Below are positions 1 through 8,113 of a stretch of DNA of 64,000 nt, one piece after another. The stretch comes from UBA4644 sp900555855 (GTDB lineage Bacteria; Bacillota; Clostridia; Oscillospirales; Butyricicoccaceae). A program made the position numbers and the translations under genes. The DNA is taken from positions 6,470-70,469 of the forward strand of contig DAWAJD010000006.1 of NCBI GenBank assembly GCA_052289195.1, in the 5' to 3' direction. The notes beneath the pieces are model-generated. The model was not told the DNA's origin. It worked only from the letters and a program-made list of their open reading frames with translations, and did not search any database. The stretch's first letter is position 1. Each line of letters begins with the position of its first letter.

Positions 1-734
1 GAGGAGCAGTTTGCCGTGGTGATGGAAAAGACGCCGCCGCCCAGACCGGCCAGTGCGCCAGAGATGATCACGCCTGCATAGCGCATCTTTTTCACATGGA
101 TGCCCAGGGAATCCGCCGCCTGAGGGTTTTCGCCGCAGGAGCGCAAACGCAGGCCAAAGCGGGTCTTATAGAGAATCACGGAAAGCACCACGAAGATCAA
201 GATGCACAGATAGGTGGTGAGATAGACCTTGTTCAGAAAGGCCTCGCCCAACACGCCCAGATCCTGCTCCTTTGGGATGCCGAAGGTGGACTTTTTGATC
301 ATGAACCAAGTGGCAGAGTCGCCCCCCAGCAGCAGCAGCGTATTCTGCTTGGCAACGATGCGGATCAGAAACAGCACCAGCGCCGGCGCCAGCATATTCA
401 GCGCCGTACCGCCGATGGTCTGATCTGCCTTCAAATTGATGGCGGCAAAGGCCAACAGCAGTGAAAAGACTGCACCCGCAATAGCTGTCACCAGCAGCGT
501 CAGCAGCAGATAGCCCTGCAGCGTCAGCCAGCCGCCCGGCGCGCGGGCCGCCGCATCAAACAGACCCTGGGCCTGCAGCATACGGATAAAGCTCACACTG
601 ATAAACGCGCCGAAGATCATGATGCCCTCCAGCGCCAGGTTGATGATACCGCTGCGCTCGGCAAAGACGCCAGCCAGCGCCACGATCATCAGGGGGATCG
701 CATAGATCAGAGTCTGTCGGATCAGAAATGCCAT
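1..734 (-). CDS. yufQ: ABC transporter permease, nucleoside-type (YufQ-like), C-terminus outside window
   Basis: Inner-membrane permease of a BMP-family importer; homologues move nucleosides. Translation from the ATG at 734 begins MAFLIRQTLIYAIPLM and gives about 244 residues of hydrophobic sequence before the window edge. The stretch AERSGIINLALEGIM near residue 25 is the hallmark of this permease family. It starts one base after the stop of the upstream permease (TAA-A-ATG), so the two are translationally linked. The substrate is inferred from the family. No solute-binding lipoprotein gene is seen upstream of the operon, so it may lie beyond position 1. Confidence 0.85.
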   Translation of the reverse strand, partial: MAFLIRQTLIYAIPLMIVALAGVFAERSGIINLALEGIMIFGAFISVSFIRMLQAQGLFDAAARAPGGWLTLQGYLLLTLLVTAIAGAVFSLLLAFAAINLKADQTIGGTALNMLAPALVLFLIRIVAKQNTLLLLGGDSATWFMIKKSTFGIPKEQDLGVLGEAFLNKVYLTTYLCILIFVVLSVILYKTRFGLRLRSCGENPQAADSLGIHVKKMRYAGVIISGALAGLGGGVFSITTANCS

Positions 735-735
735 T

Positions 736-1977
736 TTAACCCTGCGCCTCCTTTCCTGCCGGCTGCTCTGCAGCCGCCGCTTCCGGCTGGGCCTTGTCCG
801 GCTCGCTGTGTGCCGGTGCAGCCTCCCGGGCCTTTTTCCGTCCGGCCAGCCAAAGCTTGATGACCAGCGAGAAGGCAGCCAGATAGATGATAACGGCGAT
901 GATGATGTCGGTGATGTATTCGTTATAGGCCGTCAAATTGGTGATCTGAAGTCCGGCGATGTCCAGCAGCGACATGAAAATACCGGAAAAGATCACGCCG
1001 ATGGGATGGTTGACCGCCAAAAGTGCCACGGCAATGCCGTTGAAGCCCTCGCCGGGGAGCGACTGATAGGTAGACCAGAAAAACTCGGTATTGCCCGCCA
1101 GATAGTAAAGCGTTCCGCCCATGCCGGCCAGGCCGCCGGCGATGGCCATGGACAGTACGATATTGCGCTTATCCTGAATGCCGGCGTAGCGGGCTGCATG
1201 GCGGTTTGCGCCGCAGGCCTTCAGCTGGTAGCCAAAGGTGGTCTTGTTGATCAGGATATAGACCAGAACGGCCGCCGCGATGGCGATCAAAATGCCGCCG
1301 TTGACCTGAGAGCCGGGGAACAGCTTGTCCAGCCCCATCTTGGAGGTCTCCACGCCATTGAAGCTGGTCTTGTAGATATAGCCGGTCTTGGTGCCCTCGG
1401 CCACATTTTTCAGATTACTGCCATCGAAGAACCAGGTCACAAGGTTTGCCGCGATCCAGTTGGTCATGATGCAGGCGATGACCTCGTTGATATTCAGCAG
1501 CGCCTTCAGCAGGCCGGGGATCGCGCCCCAGACCGCCCCCGCCAGAACGCCGCCCAGAAACGCCAGGATCCAGATGATCCACGCGGGAACGGCAGTGGAG
1601 GGAATGCTCAGGGCGATAAACAGCGTTGCGCAGACACCAGCCAGATACTGGCCCGGCGCGCCGATGTTGAACAGGCCCGTCTTGTTGGCCACAGCCACGC
1701 TGAGGCCCGTAAGGATCAGCGGCGTGGCCCGGAAGAGCATATTGCCCAGATTGGCGGAGTTGAAGCCGAAGGTCAGCTGGCCCGCGGCCTCGCGCCCCGT
1801 GGAGAATACGCCGAACAGCATCAGGCGGATGCCCTCCCAGGCAGTCTTCAGCGAGATGCTGGGATCTGCCAGGCTCACCGCAAGAATGATCACCGCGCCG
1901 GCCGCCAGACCGATGAGCACGGAGAGCAGCGACGCCGCGATGCTGCGGAAGCCCTCTTTTTCCATGAGCTTTTTCAT
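736..1977 (-). CDS. yufP: ABC transporter permease, nucleoside-type (YufP-like)
   Basis: Second permease of the same importer, 413 residues, with about nine hydrophobic segments. The N-terminal membrane helix at residues 13-35 is followed by a long loop. The family motif NKTGLFNIGAPGQYLAG lies near residue 100 and NINEVIACIMTNWIA near residue 160. The last 35 or so residues are a low-complexity Ala/Glu/Pro tail predicted to be cytoplasmic. The start overlaps the stop of the ATPase gene by 4 bases (ATGA), and the next permease follows after 1 base, so the three genes are one transcript. Function is assigned from the YufOPQ/BmpA family; the exact nucleoside is unknown. Confidence 0.88.
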   Translation of the reverse strand: MKKLMEKEGFRSIAASLLSVLIGLAAGAVIILAVSLADPSISLKTAWEGIRLMLFGVFSTGREAAGQLTFGFNSANLGNMLFRATPLILTGLSVAVANKTGLFNIGAPGQYLAGVCATLFIALSIPSTAVPAWIIWILAFLGGVLAGAVWGAIPGLLKALLNINEVIACIMTNWIAANLVTWFFDGSNLKNVAEGTKTGYIYKTSFNGVETSKMGLDKLFPGSQVNGGILIAIAAAVLVYILINKTTFGYQLKACGANRHAARYAGIQDKRNIVLSMAIAGGLAGMGGTLYYLAGNTEFFWSTYQSLPGEGFNGIAVALLAVNHPIGVIFSGIFMSLLDIAGLQITNLTAYNEYITDIIIAVIIYLAAFSLVIKLWLAGRKKAREAAPAHSEPDKAQPEAAAAEQPAGKEAQG

Positions 1978-3521
1978 GCCTTTACGCCCTCCTTCTGCTG
2001 CCGCTTTGCGCCGGCCATATAAAGGCCAAGCTCCTGAACGCTGATCTTTTTGGGATCGAACTCGCCCACGATCTCGCCCTCATAGAGCACCAGGATCCGG
2101 TCGGAAAGGCTCATGACCTCATCCAGCTCCAGTGAGACCAGCAGCACGGCCTTTCCCTCGTCCCGCTGCCGGACCAGCTGGGAATGGATGTATTCGATGG
2201 CGCCCACATCCAGGCCGCGGGTGGGCTGGACCGCCACCACCAGCGGCTTTTCCCGATCCAGCTCCCGGGCGATGATCGCCTTCTGCTGGTTGCCGCCGGA
2301 CATACTGCGGACCTTCGTCACCGGGCCCTGACCGGAACGGACATCATACTGCCGGATCAGCCGCTGGGCGTAGTCCCGCACGGCGTCGAAGCGGATGAAG
2401 CCGCCTTTTTCAAACTGCGGCTCCCGGAAGCGCTGGAGCACCATGTTCTCCTCCAGCGTGAAATCCAGGATCAGGCCGTGCTTGTGCCGGTCCTCGGGGA
2501 TATGGCTCATGTTTTCGCTCCGTGAGCGAATGGAAGCGTGCGTGATCTCTCTGCCGCAAAGGCGGACGCTGCCGCCGGAAATCTTTTCCAGACCGGTCAG
2601 TCCGTGGATCAGCTCGGTCTGGCCATTACCGTCGATCCCTGCGATACAGAGGATCTCCCCTGCCCGCACATCAAAGCTCACCTGATGAACGGCGTCCTTT
2701 TTATGAGCGTGTGAATAAACGCTCATCTCTCGGACCTCCAAAACGGTCTCCTTCGGATGGGCCTGATCCTTGACCACTTCCAACTGCACCGGCCGGCCCA
2801 CCATCATGTTGGAGAGCTCCTGCTTGTTGGTATCCAGAACATTGACTGTGCCGACATATTTCCCCTTGCGCAAAACGGTGACCCGGTCGGCTACAGCCAT
2901 GATCTCATTGAGCTTGTGGGAAATGAACAGGATGGATTTTCCCTCCTGCACCAGATTTTTCATGATCTGCATCAGCTCTTCGATCTCCTGTGGCGTCAAA
3001 ACGGCAGTAGGCTCATCGAAGATCAGGATCTCATTTTCCCGGTAGAGCATCTTCAGGATCTCGGTGCGCTGCTGCATGCCCACGGTGATATCCTCCACCT
3101 TGGCGTCCAGATCCACCTTCAGGCCATAGCGGTTGGAAAGCTCCTCCACCTTGGCCCGGGCCTTCTTTTTTTGCAGAAAGCCCAGCCTGGTATCCTCCGC
3201 GCCGAGAATGATATTGTCCAGCACGGTGAACACATCCACCAGCTGGAAATGCTGATGCACCATACCGATATGCAGCGCGGTGGCATCGTTGGGGTCGCGG
3301 ATCTGGACCTCCCGGCCGTCCTTTTTGATGATGCCCTGTTCCGGCTGATACAGGCCGAAGAGAACGCTCATCAGCGTGGATTTTCCCGCACCGTTCTCGC
3401 CCAGCAGCGCGTGGATCTCTCCCCGGCGCAGCTGCAGCGTGATATCATCGTTGGCTCGGATCCCGGGAAACTCCTTGGTGATATGAAGCATTTCAATGAC
3501 ATATTCCGGAGCCTCTGCCAT
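1974..3521 (-). CDS. yufO: ABC transporter ATP-binding protein with tandem NBDs (YufO-like)
   Basis: Energising ATPase of the nucleoside-type importer, 515 residues with two fused nucleotide-binding domains. NBD1 has a canonical Walker A (GENGAGKST, residues 41-49), the family-typical signature VGMQQR in place of LSGGQ, and Walker B ILIFDEPT. NBD2 has a degenerate Walker A (IDGNGQTE), signature MSGGNQQK, and a Walker B region in which the usual DEP is VQPTRGLD. This asymmetry is normal for sugar and nucleoside tandem ATPases. It is the first gene of the operon, behind a sigma-A promoter at 3621-3649. The usual upstream bmpA lipoprotein gene is absent here. Confidence 0.9.
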   Translation of the reverse strand: MAEAPEYVIEMLHITKEFPGIRANDDITLQLRRGEIHALLGENGAGKSTLMSVLFGLYQPEQGIIKKDGREVQIRDPNDATALHIGMVHQHFQLVDVFTVLDNIILGAEDTRLGFLQKKKARAKVEELSNRYGLKVDLDAKVEDITVGMQQRTEILKMLYRENEILIFDEPTAVLTPQEIEELMQIMKNLVQEGKSILFISHKLNEIMAVADRVTVLRKGKYVGTVNVLDTNKQELSNMMVGRPVQLEVVKDQAHPKETVLEVREMSVYSHAHKKDAVHQVSFDVRAGEILCIAGIDGNGQTELIHGLTGLEKISGGSVRLCGREITHASIRSRSENMSHIPEDRHKHGLILDFTLEENMVLQRFREPQFEKGGFIRFDAVRDYAQRLIRQYDVRSGQGPVTKVRSMSGGNQQKAIIARELDREKPLVVAVQPTRGLDVGAIEYIHSQLVRQRDEGKAVLLVSLELDEVMSLSDRILVLYEGEIVGEFDPKKISVQELGLYMAGAKRQQKEGVKA

Positions 3522-3561
3522 GCTTCCACCTTCCTATTCCATCAGTGTAGTAGTGATTACA

Positions 3562-3598
3562 GCCCCTCTCCAAGGGCCGGACCGCGGCTTTGCGGTCC
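3562..3598 (-). promoter_or_regulatory. Structured 5' leader of the yufOPQ operon
   Basis: The roughly 90-nt leader carries a perfect 7-bp hairpin (GGACCGC and GCGGTCC, 3579-3598, 6-nt loop). A second, weaker 4-5 bp stem follows it (GCCC and GGGC, 3562-3577). I cannot match it to a guanine, 2'-dG or PreQ1 riboswitch core. It could be an attenuator or an mRNA-stability element. Confidence 0.35.
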
Positions 3599-3620
3599 AA
3601 TCGTGTTTACAGATAATTTA

Positions 3621-3649
3621 ATTATACTCAGAATGCCGGAAAAAAGCAA
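3621..3649 (-). promoter_or_regulatory. Sigma-A promoter for yufOPQ
   Basis: On the minus strand TTGCTT (3644-3649) and TATAAT (3621-3626) are separated by 17 bp. Transcription would start near 3614, about 90 nt before the yufO start. Confidence 0.75.
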
Positions 3650-3708
3650 GTTTTGATGGAAAAAAGCGAAAAAAGGCCGGCTTTTCTCTGCCCGCCCGGG
3701 AAAGCCGC

Positions 3709-3737
3709 TTGTCAAACATCGGGAGATTTGCTATAGT
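3709..3737 (+). promoter_or_regulatory. Sigma-A promoter for eamA-lgt
   Basis: TTGTCA (3709-3714) and TATAGT (3732-3737) with a 17-bp spacer, 34 bp before the eamA start codon. It is divergent from the yufOPQ promoter. Confidence 0.75.
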
Positions 3738-3771
3738 AAGGGCAGAAATCCCATACAGAAAGAGTGATCCC

Positions 3772-4689
3772 ATGAGCAAAAAACTTCGCGGCAATCTTCT
3801 TCTGCTGCTGACGGCGCTGATCTGGGGCTCGGCCTTTGTGGCCCAGAGCGCCGGCATGGATTATGTCCAGCCCTTTACCTACAATGGCATCCGGACGGTA
3901 TTGGGCGGGCTGGTGCTCCTCCCCGTGGTGGTGCTGACCCGCCGGCTCCGTCCCGCGGCGCAGCGCCCGGACGCCGCGGCGCAGAAGGCCATTGACCGGG
4001 CGTCTGTCAAGGCAGGGCTGATCTGCGGCGTCTTTCTCGCCATCGCCAGCAGCTTTCAGCAGTATGGCGTCAGCATGACCACCGCCGGCAAGGCGGGCTT
4101 CATTACGGCGCTCTATATCGTCATCGTGCCGCTGCTGGGTGTCTTTATTAAAAAGAAAATCCCCCCCGTGGTCTGGGGCTGCGTGGCCATCGCCGTGGCG
4201 GGCTTTTACCTGCTGTGCGTCAAGGAGGGCTTTTCCGTCTCCACCGGCGATCTGCTGGTGCTCTGCTGCGCCTTCTTCTTTTCGCTGCACATTATGGCCA
4301 TTGATCACTTTACCGCAGGCCCGGTAGATGGCCTCTTGATGTCCTGCGTCCAGTTTCTGACATCAGGCGGCATCACGCTGGTGCTGATGCTCCTGTTTGA
4401 CACGCCGGTCTGGGCCAACATCTGGGCCGCCCGGTGGACCATCCTTTATGCAGGCGTCTTGTCCTGTGGCGTTGGCTACACCCTGCAGATCCTCGGCCAG
4501 AAGGATACCGACCCCACCGTGGCTACGCTGATCATGAGCCTGGAATCTGTTTTTGCCGCCCTTTCTGGCTGGCTGATCCTGCAGGAAAGGCTGAGCGTCC
4601 GGGAGCTTATCGGCTGCGTACTGGTATTTGCGGCAGTGATCCTGGCCCAGATTCCGCTGCCTTCAAAAAACAAAAAGAAAGAGAGCTGA
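3772..4689 (+). CDS. EamA-family (DMT superfamily) membrane transporter
   Basis: Drug/metabolite transporter of 305 residues with about ten membrane helices arranged as two EamA repeats. The first begins LLLLTALIWGSAFVAQ near residue 10; the second contains SLESVFAALSGWLILQE near residue 265. Members export amino acids, cofactors or other small metabolites, and the substrate cannot be read from sequence. I chose ATG 3772 because the protein then starts MSKKLRGN just before the first helix and the promoter sits upstream. The C-terminal tail is Lys-rich (KNKKKES), consistent with a cytoplasmic end. Nine bases separate it from lgt, so the two are probably co-transcribed. Confidence 0.85.
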   Translation: MSKKLRGNLLLLLTALIWGSAFVAQSAGMDYVQPFTYNGIRTVLGGLVLLPVVVLTRRLRPAAQRPDAAAQKAIDRASVKAGLICGVFLAIASSFQQYGVSMTTAGKAGFITALYIVIVPLLGVFIKKKIPPVVWGCVAIAVAGFYLLCVKEGFSVSTGDLLVLCCAFFFSLHIMAIDHFTAGPVDGLLMSCVQFLTSGGITLVLMLLFDTPVWANIWAARWTILYAGVLSCGVGYTLQILGQKDTDPTVATLIMSLESVFAALSGWLILQERLSVRELIGCVLVFAAVILAQIPLPSKNKKKES

Positions 4690-4698
4690 CCTTCGCTT

Positions 4699-5598
4699 AT
4701 GATAAACGAGATTTCCTTTCCCGGCCTGTTTGACCATGTGTTTCATATCAACCGGGTGGCTTTCACCCTCTTTGGCAAGGATATCATGTGGTATGGGGTG
4801 ATCCTGGCCTTCTGCTTTGTGATCGCCACGCTTTATGTGCTGCGCCGCTGCCCGGATTTCGGCTGGTCGCCGGACAAGTTTCTGGATATGGCCCTTTGGG
4901 GCCTGCCTGCGGGCATTCTCGGCTGCCGGATCTATTTCGTGATCAACCGCTGGGACTATTACAGCGCCCATCCCAAGGAGATCATCGAGATCTGGAACGG
5001 CGGGCTGGGGATGTATGGCGGCGTGATCGCGGCGGTGCTTGTGGTGCTGATCTTCTGCAAAAAGCACCGGTGCGACATTCTTTCCGCCTGTGATCTGGTG
5101 GGCATGGGCTTTATGCTGGCCCAATGCATCGGCCGCTGGGCAAATTTCATCAATGCAGAAGCCCACGGCAGCGAGACCGCTCTGCCTTGGGGTATGGTCA
5201 TCAACGGCGCCGCGCCGGTTCATCCCACCTTTCTCTATGAATCCCTCTGGACGCTGGCAGGTTTCCTGTTTCTGCATTTTTATTCCAAACACAGAAAGTT
5301 CCGGGGCGAGCTGGCGCTGATGTATGCCGGATGGTATGGCATGATCCGCTTCCTGCTGGAGTTTTTGCGGACGGACAGCCTGTATATTGGCCATACCGGT
5401 CTGAAGGCCTCTCAGCTGATCGGTCTGGGCTGTGTCATTGTTTCGGCAGGTCTGCTGATCTATTTCTACGCCACCAAGCGCTATCCCAAGCCCTTCGCCG
5501 TCGCTGCGGCCCCGGAGACGCAGAACGCTCCGCCGGAAGCAGCCGAACAAAGCGAACCGGCCGACCCGGAGGAGAAAAACGACCAGCAGCCGAAATGA
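4699..5598 (+). CDS. lgt: Prolipoprotein diacylglyceryl transferase
   Basis: Integral membrane enzyme that moves diacylglycerol from phosphatidylglycerol to the lipobox cysteine of prolipoproteins, the first step of lipoprotein maturation. The 299-residue protein shows the Lgt signature GRWANFINAEAHG around residue 150, preceded by the conserved block IWNGGLGMYGGV. HPTFLYESLW follows near residue 175. Hydrophobic segments fit the seven-helix fold. The last 40 residues are a charged Glu/Ala/Pro tail not needed for activity in known Lgt enzymes. It ends at a strong bidirectional terminator. Confidence 0.95.
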   Translation: MINEISFPGLFDHVFHINRVAFTLFGKDIMWYGVILAFCFVIATLYVLRRCPDFGWSPDKFLDMALWGLPAGILGCRIYFVINRWDYYSAHPKEIIEIWNGGLGMYGGVIAAVLVVLIFCKKHRCDILSACDLVGMGFMLAQCIGRWANFINAEAHGSETALPWGMVINGAAPVHPTFLYESLWTLAGFLFLHFYSKHRKFRGELALMYAGWYGMIRFLLEFLRTDSLYIGHTGLKASQLIGLGCVIVSAGLLIYFYATKRYPKPFAVAAAPETQNAPPEAAEQSEPADPEEKNDQQPK

Positions 5599-5609
5599 CC
5601 GGCTCATCA

Positions 5610-5639
5610 AAAAAGTCTGCGCCTAAGCGCAGACTTTTT
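5610..5639. terminator. Bidirectional terminator between lgt and spoIIP
   Basis: Perfect 13-bp stem (AAAAAGTCTGCGC and GCGCAGACTTTTT) with a 4-nt loop. It has an A-tract on one side and a T-tract on the other, so it serves lgt on plus and spoIIP on minus. Confidence 0.9.
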
Positions 5640-5642
5640 ACT

Positions 5643-6647
5643 TTACTGCTCCAGCAGCGCATCGGCCAGCGACCGGGCAAAGACCTCTGCCGCCGCCAGC
5701 GCTTCCTCCAGCGTATTGCCGCAGGAGCCCACCTCCACCAGCATACTGCCCAGCCGGACATGCTGATTAAACCGGCCTGAGCGGATGCTGATGGGGCGCA
5801 TCATCCCGGGATAAGCGCCGTTGATCTGATCCTGCAGCTGAGCCTGAAAGGTCAGATTTTTCCGCCAATCCGGATGCTTGAGCCCGCCCTCGTCGGTCCC
5901 GGCCACAAACATCAGCTGGGCCGTCTGCTGTCCGTCCACCTTGGCGATGGTCTTGTAATATTTTCCGGCGGTGCCGATGGCGTCGCGGTGGACATCGATC
6001 ACCAGCTGAATGGAGGGATATTCCTTCAGCCAGGCATTGATATCCTTCAGCGCCCGGCTGTATGAGCCGTTGTAGGCGGGATAATCGTTCAGCGTCTCGC
6101 TGTGGACGGTGGAGATCCCCCGCTCATTCAGCAGATCCGTGATGCGCTGGCCCACCGCCAGCATATTGTAGGCTTTGTCCGTGGTCCGGTATTCGCCGGA
6201 GGCCTGATAGGGATGGGCGTCGGTGGGGGTATAGGCCTCGGTGCCGTGGGTGTGCATGATGAGCACCTGAACGCCCTCCCTGCCCAGCGCCACCGGACAG
6301 GGCTGCCGCAGCAGGGACTCCATATCGATCTCATATTTGGTCTGATTCTTGAAATAGACCGTGCCGGAGCCTGACCCGCCGGAGGTCGTCCCCAGGATGG
6401 ACACCGCAGGAGTCTCCGTCTGCGCCGGCGTTTCCGGCAGGGGCGGCAGCGCCGCGCTTTCCGCCGCCATCACAGGCTCTGCCGGCATCTGCGGCAGCGC
6501 CAGAGGCTCGTCCGCCGCCGGGATATCCGGAGCCGCAGTCCTGCCCGGCTCCGGCAGGCCAAGGCTGCCCCAAAACAGCAGCAGGCCCAGCAGCAGCGCC
6601 GCAGGCAGCAGGCCAAAGCGCCCCGCTTTTTCTTTTTTTCGTGCCAT
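5643..6647 (-). CDS. spoIIP: Stage II sporulation protein P, peptidoglycan amidase/endopeptidase
   Basis: Works with SpoIID and SpoIIM to thin septal peptidoglycan so that the mother-cell membrane can engulf the forespore. The 334-residue protein has a short basic N-terminus, one membrane anchor (about residues 12-30) and a Pro/Ala-rich linker. The SpoIIP amidase domain starts near residue 120 and includes the probable zinc-binding motifs LIMHTHGTEAYTP and VIDVHRDAIG and the C-terminal LVEVGSCGNTLEEA. It lies 51 bp downstream of gpr, the same order as in Bacillus. A sigma-E-like promoter in the gap may allow expression apart from gpr. Confidence 0.93.
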   Translation of the reverse strand: MARKKEKAGRFGLLPAALLLGLLLFWGSLGLPEPGRTAAPDIPAADEPLALPQMPAEPVMAAESAALPPLPETPAQTETPAVSILGTTSGGSGSGTVYFKNQTKYEIDMESLLRQPCPVALGREGVQVLIMHTHGTEAYTPTDAHPYQASGEYRTTDKAYNMLAVGQRITDLLNERGISTVHSETLNDYPAYNGSYSRALKDINAWLKEYPSIQLVIDVHRDAIGTAGKYYKTIAKVDGQQTAQLMFVAGTDEGGLKHPDWRKNLTFQAQLQDQINGAYPGMMRPISIRSGRFNQHVRLGSMLVEVGSCGNTLEEALAAAEVFARSLADALLEQ

Positions 6648-6667
6648 AGCGCGCCTCCCTTCAGAAC

Positions 6668-6697
6668 ACTGTATTCCAAAAGCGGGCGCTTTATGCC
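6668..6697 (-). promoter_or_regulatory. Possible sigma-E promoter for spoIIP
   Basis: On minus, GGCATAAA (6690-6697) and AATACAGT (6668-6675) with a 14-bp spacer resemble the sigma-E pattern (ATA core at -35, CATACANT at -10). It overlaps the gpr stop region. Sigma-E control of spoIIP is known in Bacillus; use here is inferred. Confidence 0.4.
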
Positions 6698-6698
6698 C

Positions 6699-7553
6699 TC
6701 AGCTGAGGTAGGCCGTCATTTCCGAAGGGGGCATGTCTCCCTGCAGGGCCAGATTCAGCCCAAAGCCCAGCATCGTCCCGCAGCGGACGATCTGCTGGTC
6801 CATATCTCTGGGCGAGACCAGCATCCTGTTTTCCGGGCCGCTTTTCAGCGGGCGGCCTGCCAGATCCATGGCCAGCGTCTCCGCTTCCACTACGGTGGGC
6901 ACGCCGATCCCGATCACGGGAACGCCCAGCGTGGCTTCATTCAGCGCCTTTCGGGGGTTGCAGGCGCCGCTGCCGGGAACGATCCCCGTGTCTGAAAGCT
7001 GCACCGTCCGGCAGAGCCGGGACAGCGACCGGGCGCAAAGGGCGTCTATGGCCACCACCGCCTGGGGCTGTACCCGCTCTACCACGCCCCGAAGCAGCTC
7101 CGCCGTTTCGATGCCGGTATCGCCCAAAACGCCGGCCGCCAGCGCGCACACGGGCCGCATCCCGCCAAAGATCTCCGGCATGGTCTGCAGCAGATGGCGG
7201 GTCACGATCAGGTGGGAGACCGTCTCCGGCCCCAGCGCATCCGGCGTGATGGCCCGGTTGCCAAGCCCCGCCACCAGCACCGTCCCATGCTCCGGCAGCA
7301 TGGTCTGCAGCAGCCGGGAAAGCCCCCGGGCGCAGGCATAGAGCAGATCCCCGTCGGTCTCCTCCGGCGGCAGCTCCGCCGTCAGATAGCGCCCCCGGGG
7401 CTTATTCAGCGCCCGCTCCCCCAGCGCGCTGGTCACCTGGATCTCCGTGATCTTCAAGGGGCCTCTGGCGTAGCGGCGCTCCACGACGCCCTGCAGCGCT
7501 CCGCTGCCCCGCAGCTCCCGCCGTTCCAGCGCAAGATCTGTGCGCAATTCCAT
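6699..7553 (-). CDS. gpr: Spore protease GPR, degrades SASP during germination
   Basis: Germination protease that cleaves small acid-soluble spore proteins; made as a zymogen in the forespore. The start at 7553 is set by a strong ribosome site (AGGGAGGA, about 6 bases upstream). It gives 284 residues starting MELRTDLALE. The TDLA(L/V)E motif is the mature N-terminus in Bacillus, so the propeptide here would be only about four residues, against about 15 in Bacillus. Conserved blocks GLGNRAITPDALGP (residues 86-99) and VVAIDALCARS (near 157) hold the aspartates linked to catalysis. It is divergent from rpsT and upstream of spoIIP, a conserved Firmicute arrangement. Confidence 0.92.
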   Translation of the reverse strand: MELRTDLALERRELRGSGALQGVVERRYARGPLKITEIQVTSALGERALNKPRGRYLTAELPPEETDGDLLYACARGLSRLLQTMLPEHGTVLVAGLGNRAITPDALGPETVSHLIVTRHLLQTMPEIFGGMRPVCALAAGVLGDTGIETAELLRGVVERVQPQAVVAIDALCARSLSRLCRTVQLSDTGIVPGSGACNPRKALNEATLGVPVIGIGVPTVVEAETLAMDLAGRPLKSGPENRMLVSPRDMDQQIVRCGTMLGFGLNLALQGDMPPSEMTAYLS

Positions 7554-7623
7554 GACGAATCCTCCCTGATCTACCGATTTTCCCTTATTTTTTGTAGAAC
7601 AGAAAAAAATATGTAAATTTGGC

Positions 7624-7652
7624 TTGCATTTTTCCCGGGAGAATGATAAAAT
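7624..7652 (+). promoter_or_regulatory. Sigma-A promoter for rpsT
   Basis: TTGCAT (7624-7629) and TAAAAT (7647-7652) with a 17-bp spacer, 39 bp before the rpsT start. Confidence 0.75.
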
Positions 7653-7691
7653 ATCCCTGCTGTAAATTTCGCTGTAAGGGAGGTCAGAATC

Positions 7692-7952
7692 GTGCCCAAC
7701 ATCAAGTCTGCTAAAAAGCGTGTCCTGGTCAGCAAGATCAACAATGCCAGCAACCGTGCTGCCAAAACTGAGCTGAAGACCATGGTGAAGAAGTTTGACG
7801 CTGCTGTCGTCGCCGGCGGTGACGCTGCCGCGGCTGCTTATAAAAACGCTGTTAAGACCATCGATCAGGCTGCTGCCAAGGGAATCATCCACAAGAACAC
7901 CGCAGCCCGCAAGAAGAGCCAGCTCACCAGAAAGCTGAACGCTGCTCAGTAA
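7692..7952 (+). CDS. rpsT: 30S ribosomal protein S20
   Basis: Primary 16S rRNA-binding protein of the small subunit. The 86-residue length is typical and the sequence is Lys/Ala-rich (MPNIKSAKKRVLVSKINN). The start codon is GTG at 7692 behind AAGGGAGGTC. It is monocistronic: its own promoter lies upstream and a strong terminator at 7979 follows. Confidence 0.96.
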   Translation: MPNIKSAKKRVLVSKINNASNRAAKTELKTMVKKFDAAVVAGGDAAAAAYKNAVKTIDQAAAKGIIHKNTAARKKSQLTRKLNAAQ

Positions 7953-7978
7953 GTCTTCACGCGGAACTTCGTTCGTTC

Positions 7979-8008
7979 GGGCCGCACCCCTCCGGGTGCG
8001 GCCCTTTT
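7979..8008 (+). terminator. rpsT terminator
   Basis: Perfect 11-bp GC-rich stem (GGGCCGCACCC and GGGTGCGGCCC), 4-nt loop, followed by TTTT. Confidence 0.92.
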
Positions 8009-8032
8009 CCTTGCTGTTTTTGCCGGTTTTGG

Positions 8033-8061
8033 TTGACGGAATCAACTTTTTGTCGTATACT
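8033..8061 (+). promoter_or_regulatory. Sigma-A promoter for the ABC exporter
   Basis: TTGACG (8033-8038) and TATACT (8056-8061) with a 17-bp spacer, 52 bp before the start at 8114. Confidence 0.8.
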
Positions 8062-8113
8062 ATCCCTTGCCGGCCCGCCGGGCGGCACATCATCCAGAAG
8101 AGGAGACCTTCCC

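Noticed and set aside
3562..3598. Purine riboswitch before yufO
   Set aside because: No matching conserved core; only simple hairpins.
7554..7691. Sigma-G promoter for gpr
   Set aside because: A CATATTT-like -10 is present but no matching -35 at a suitable distance.
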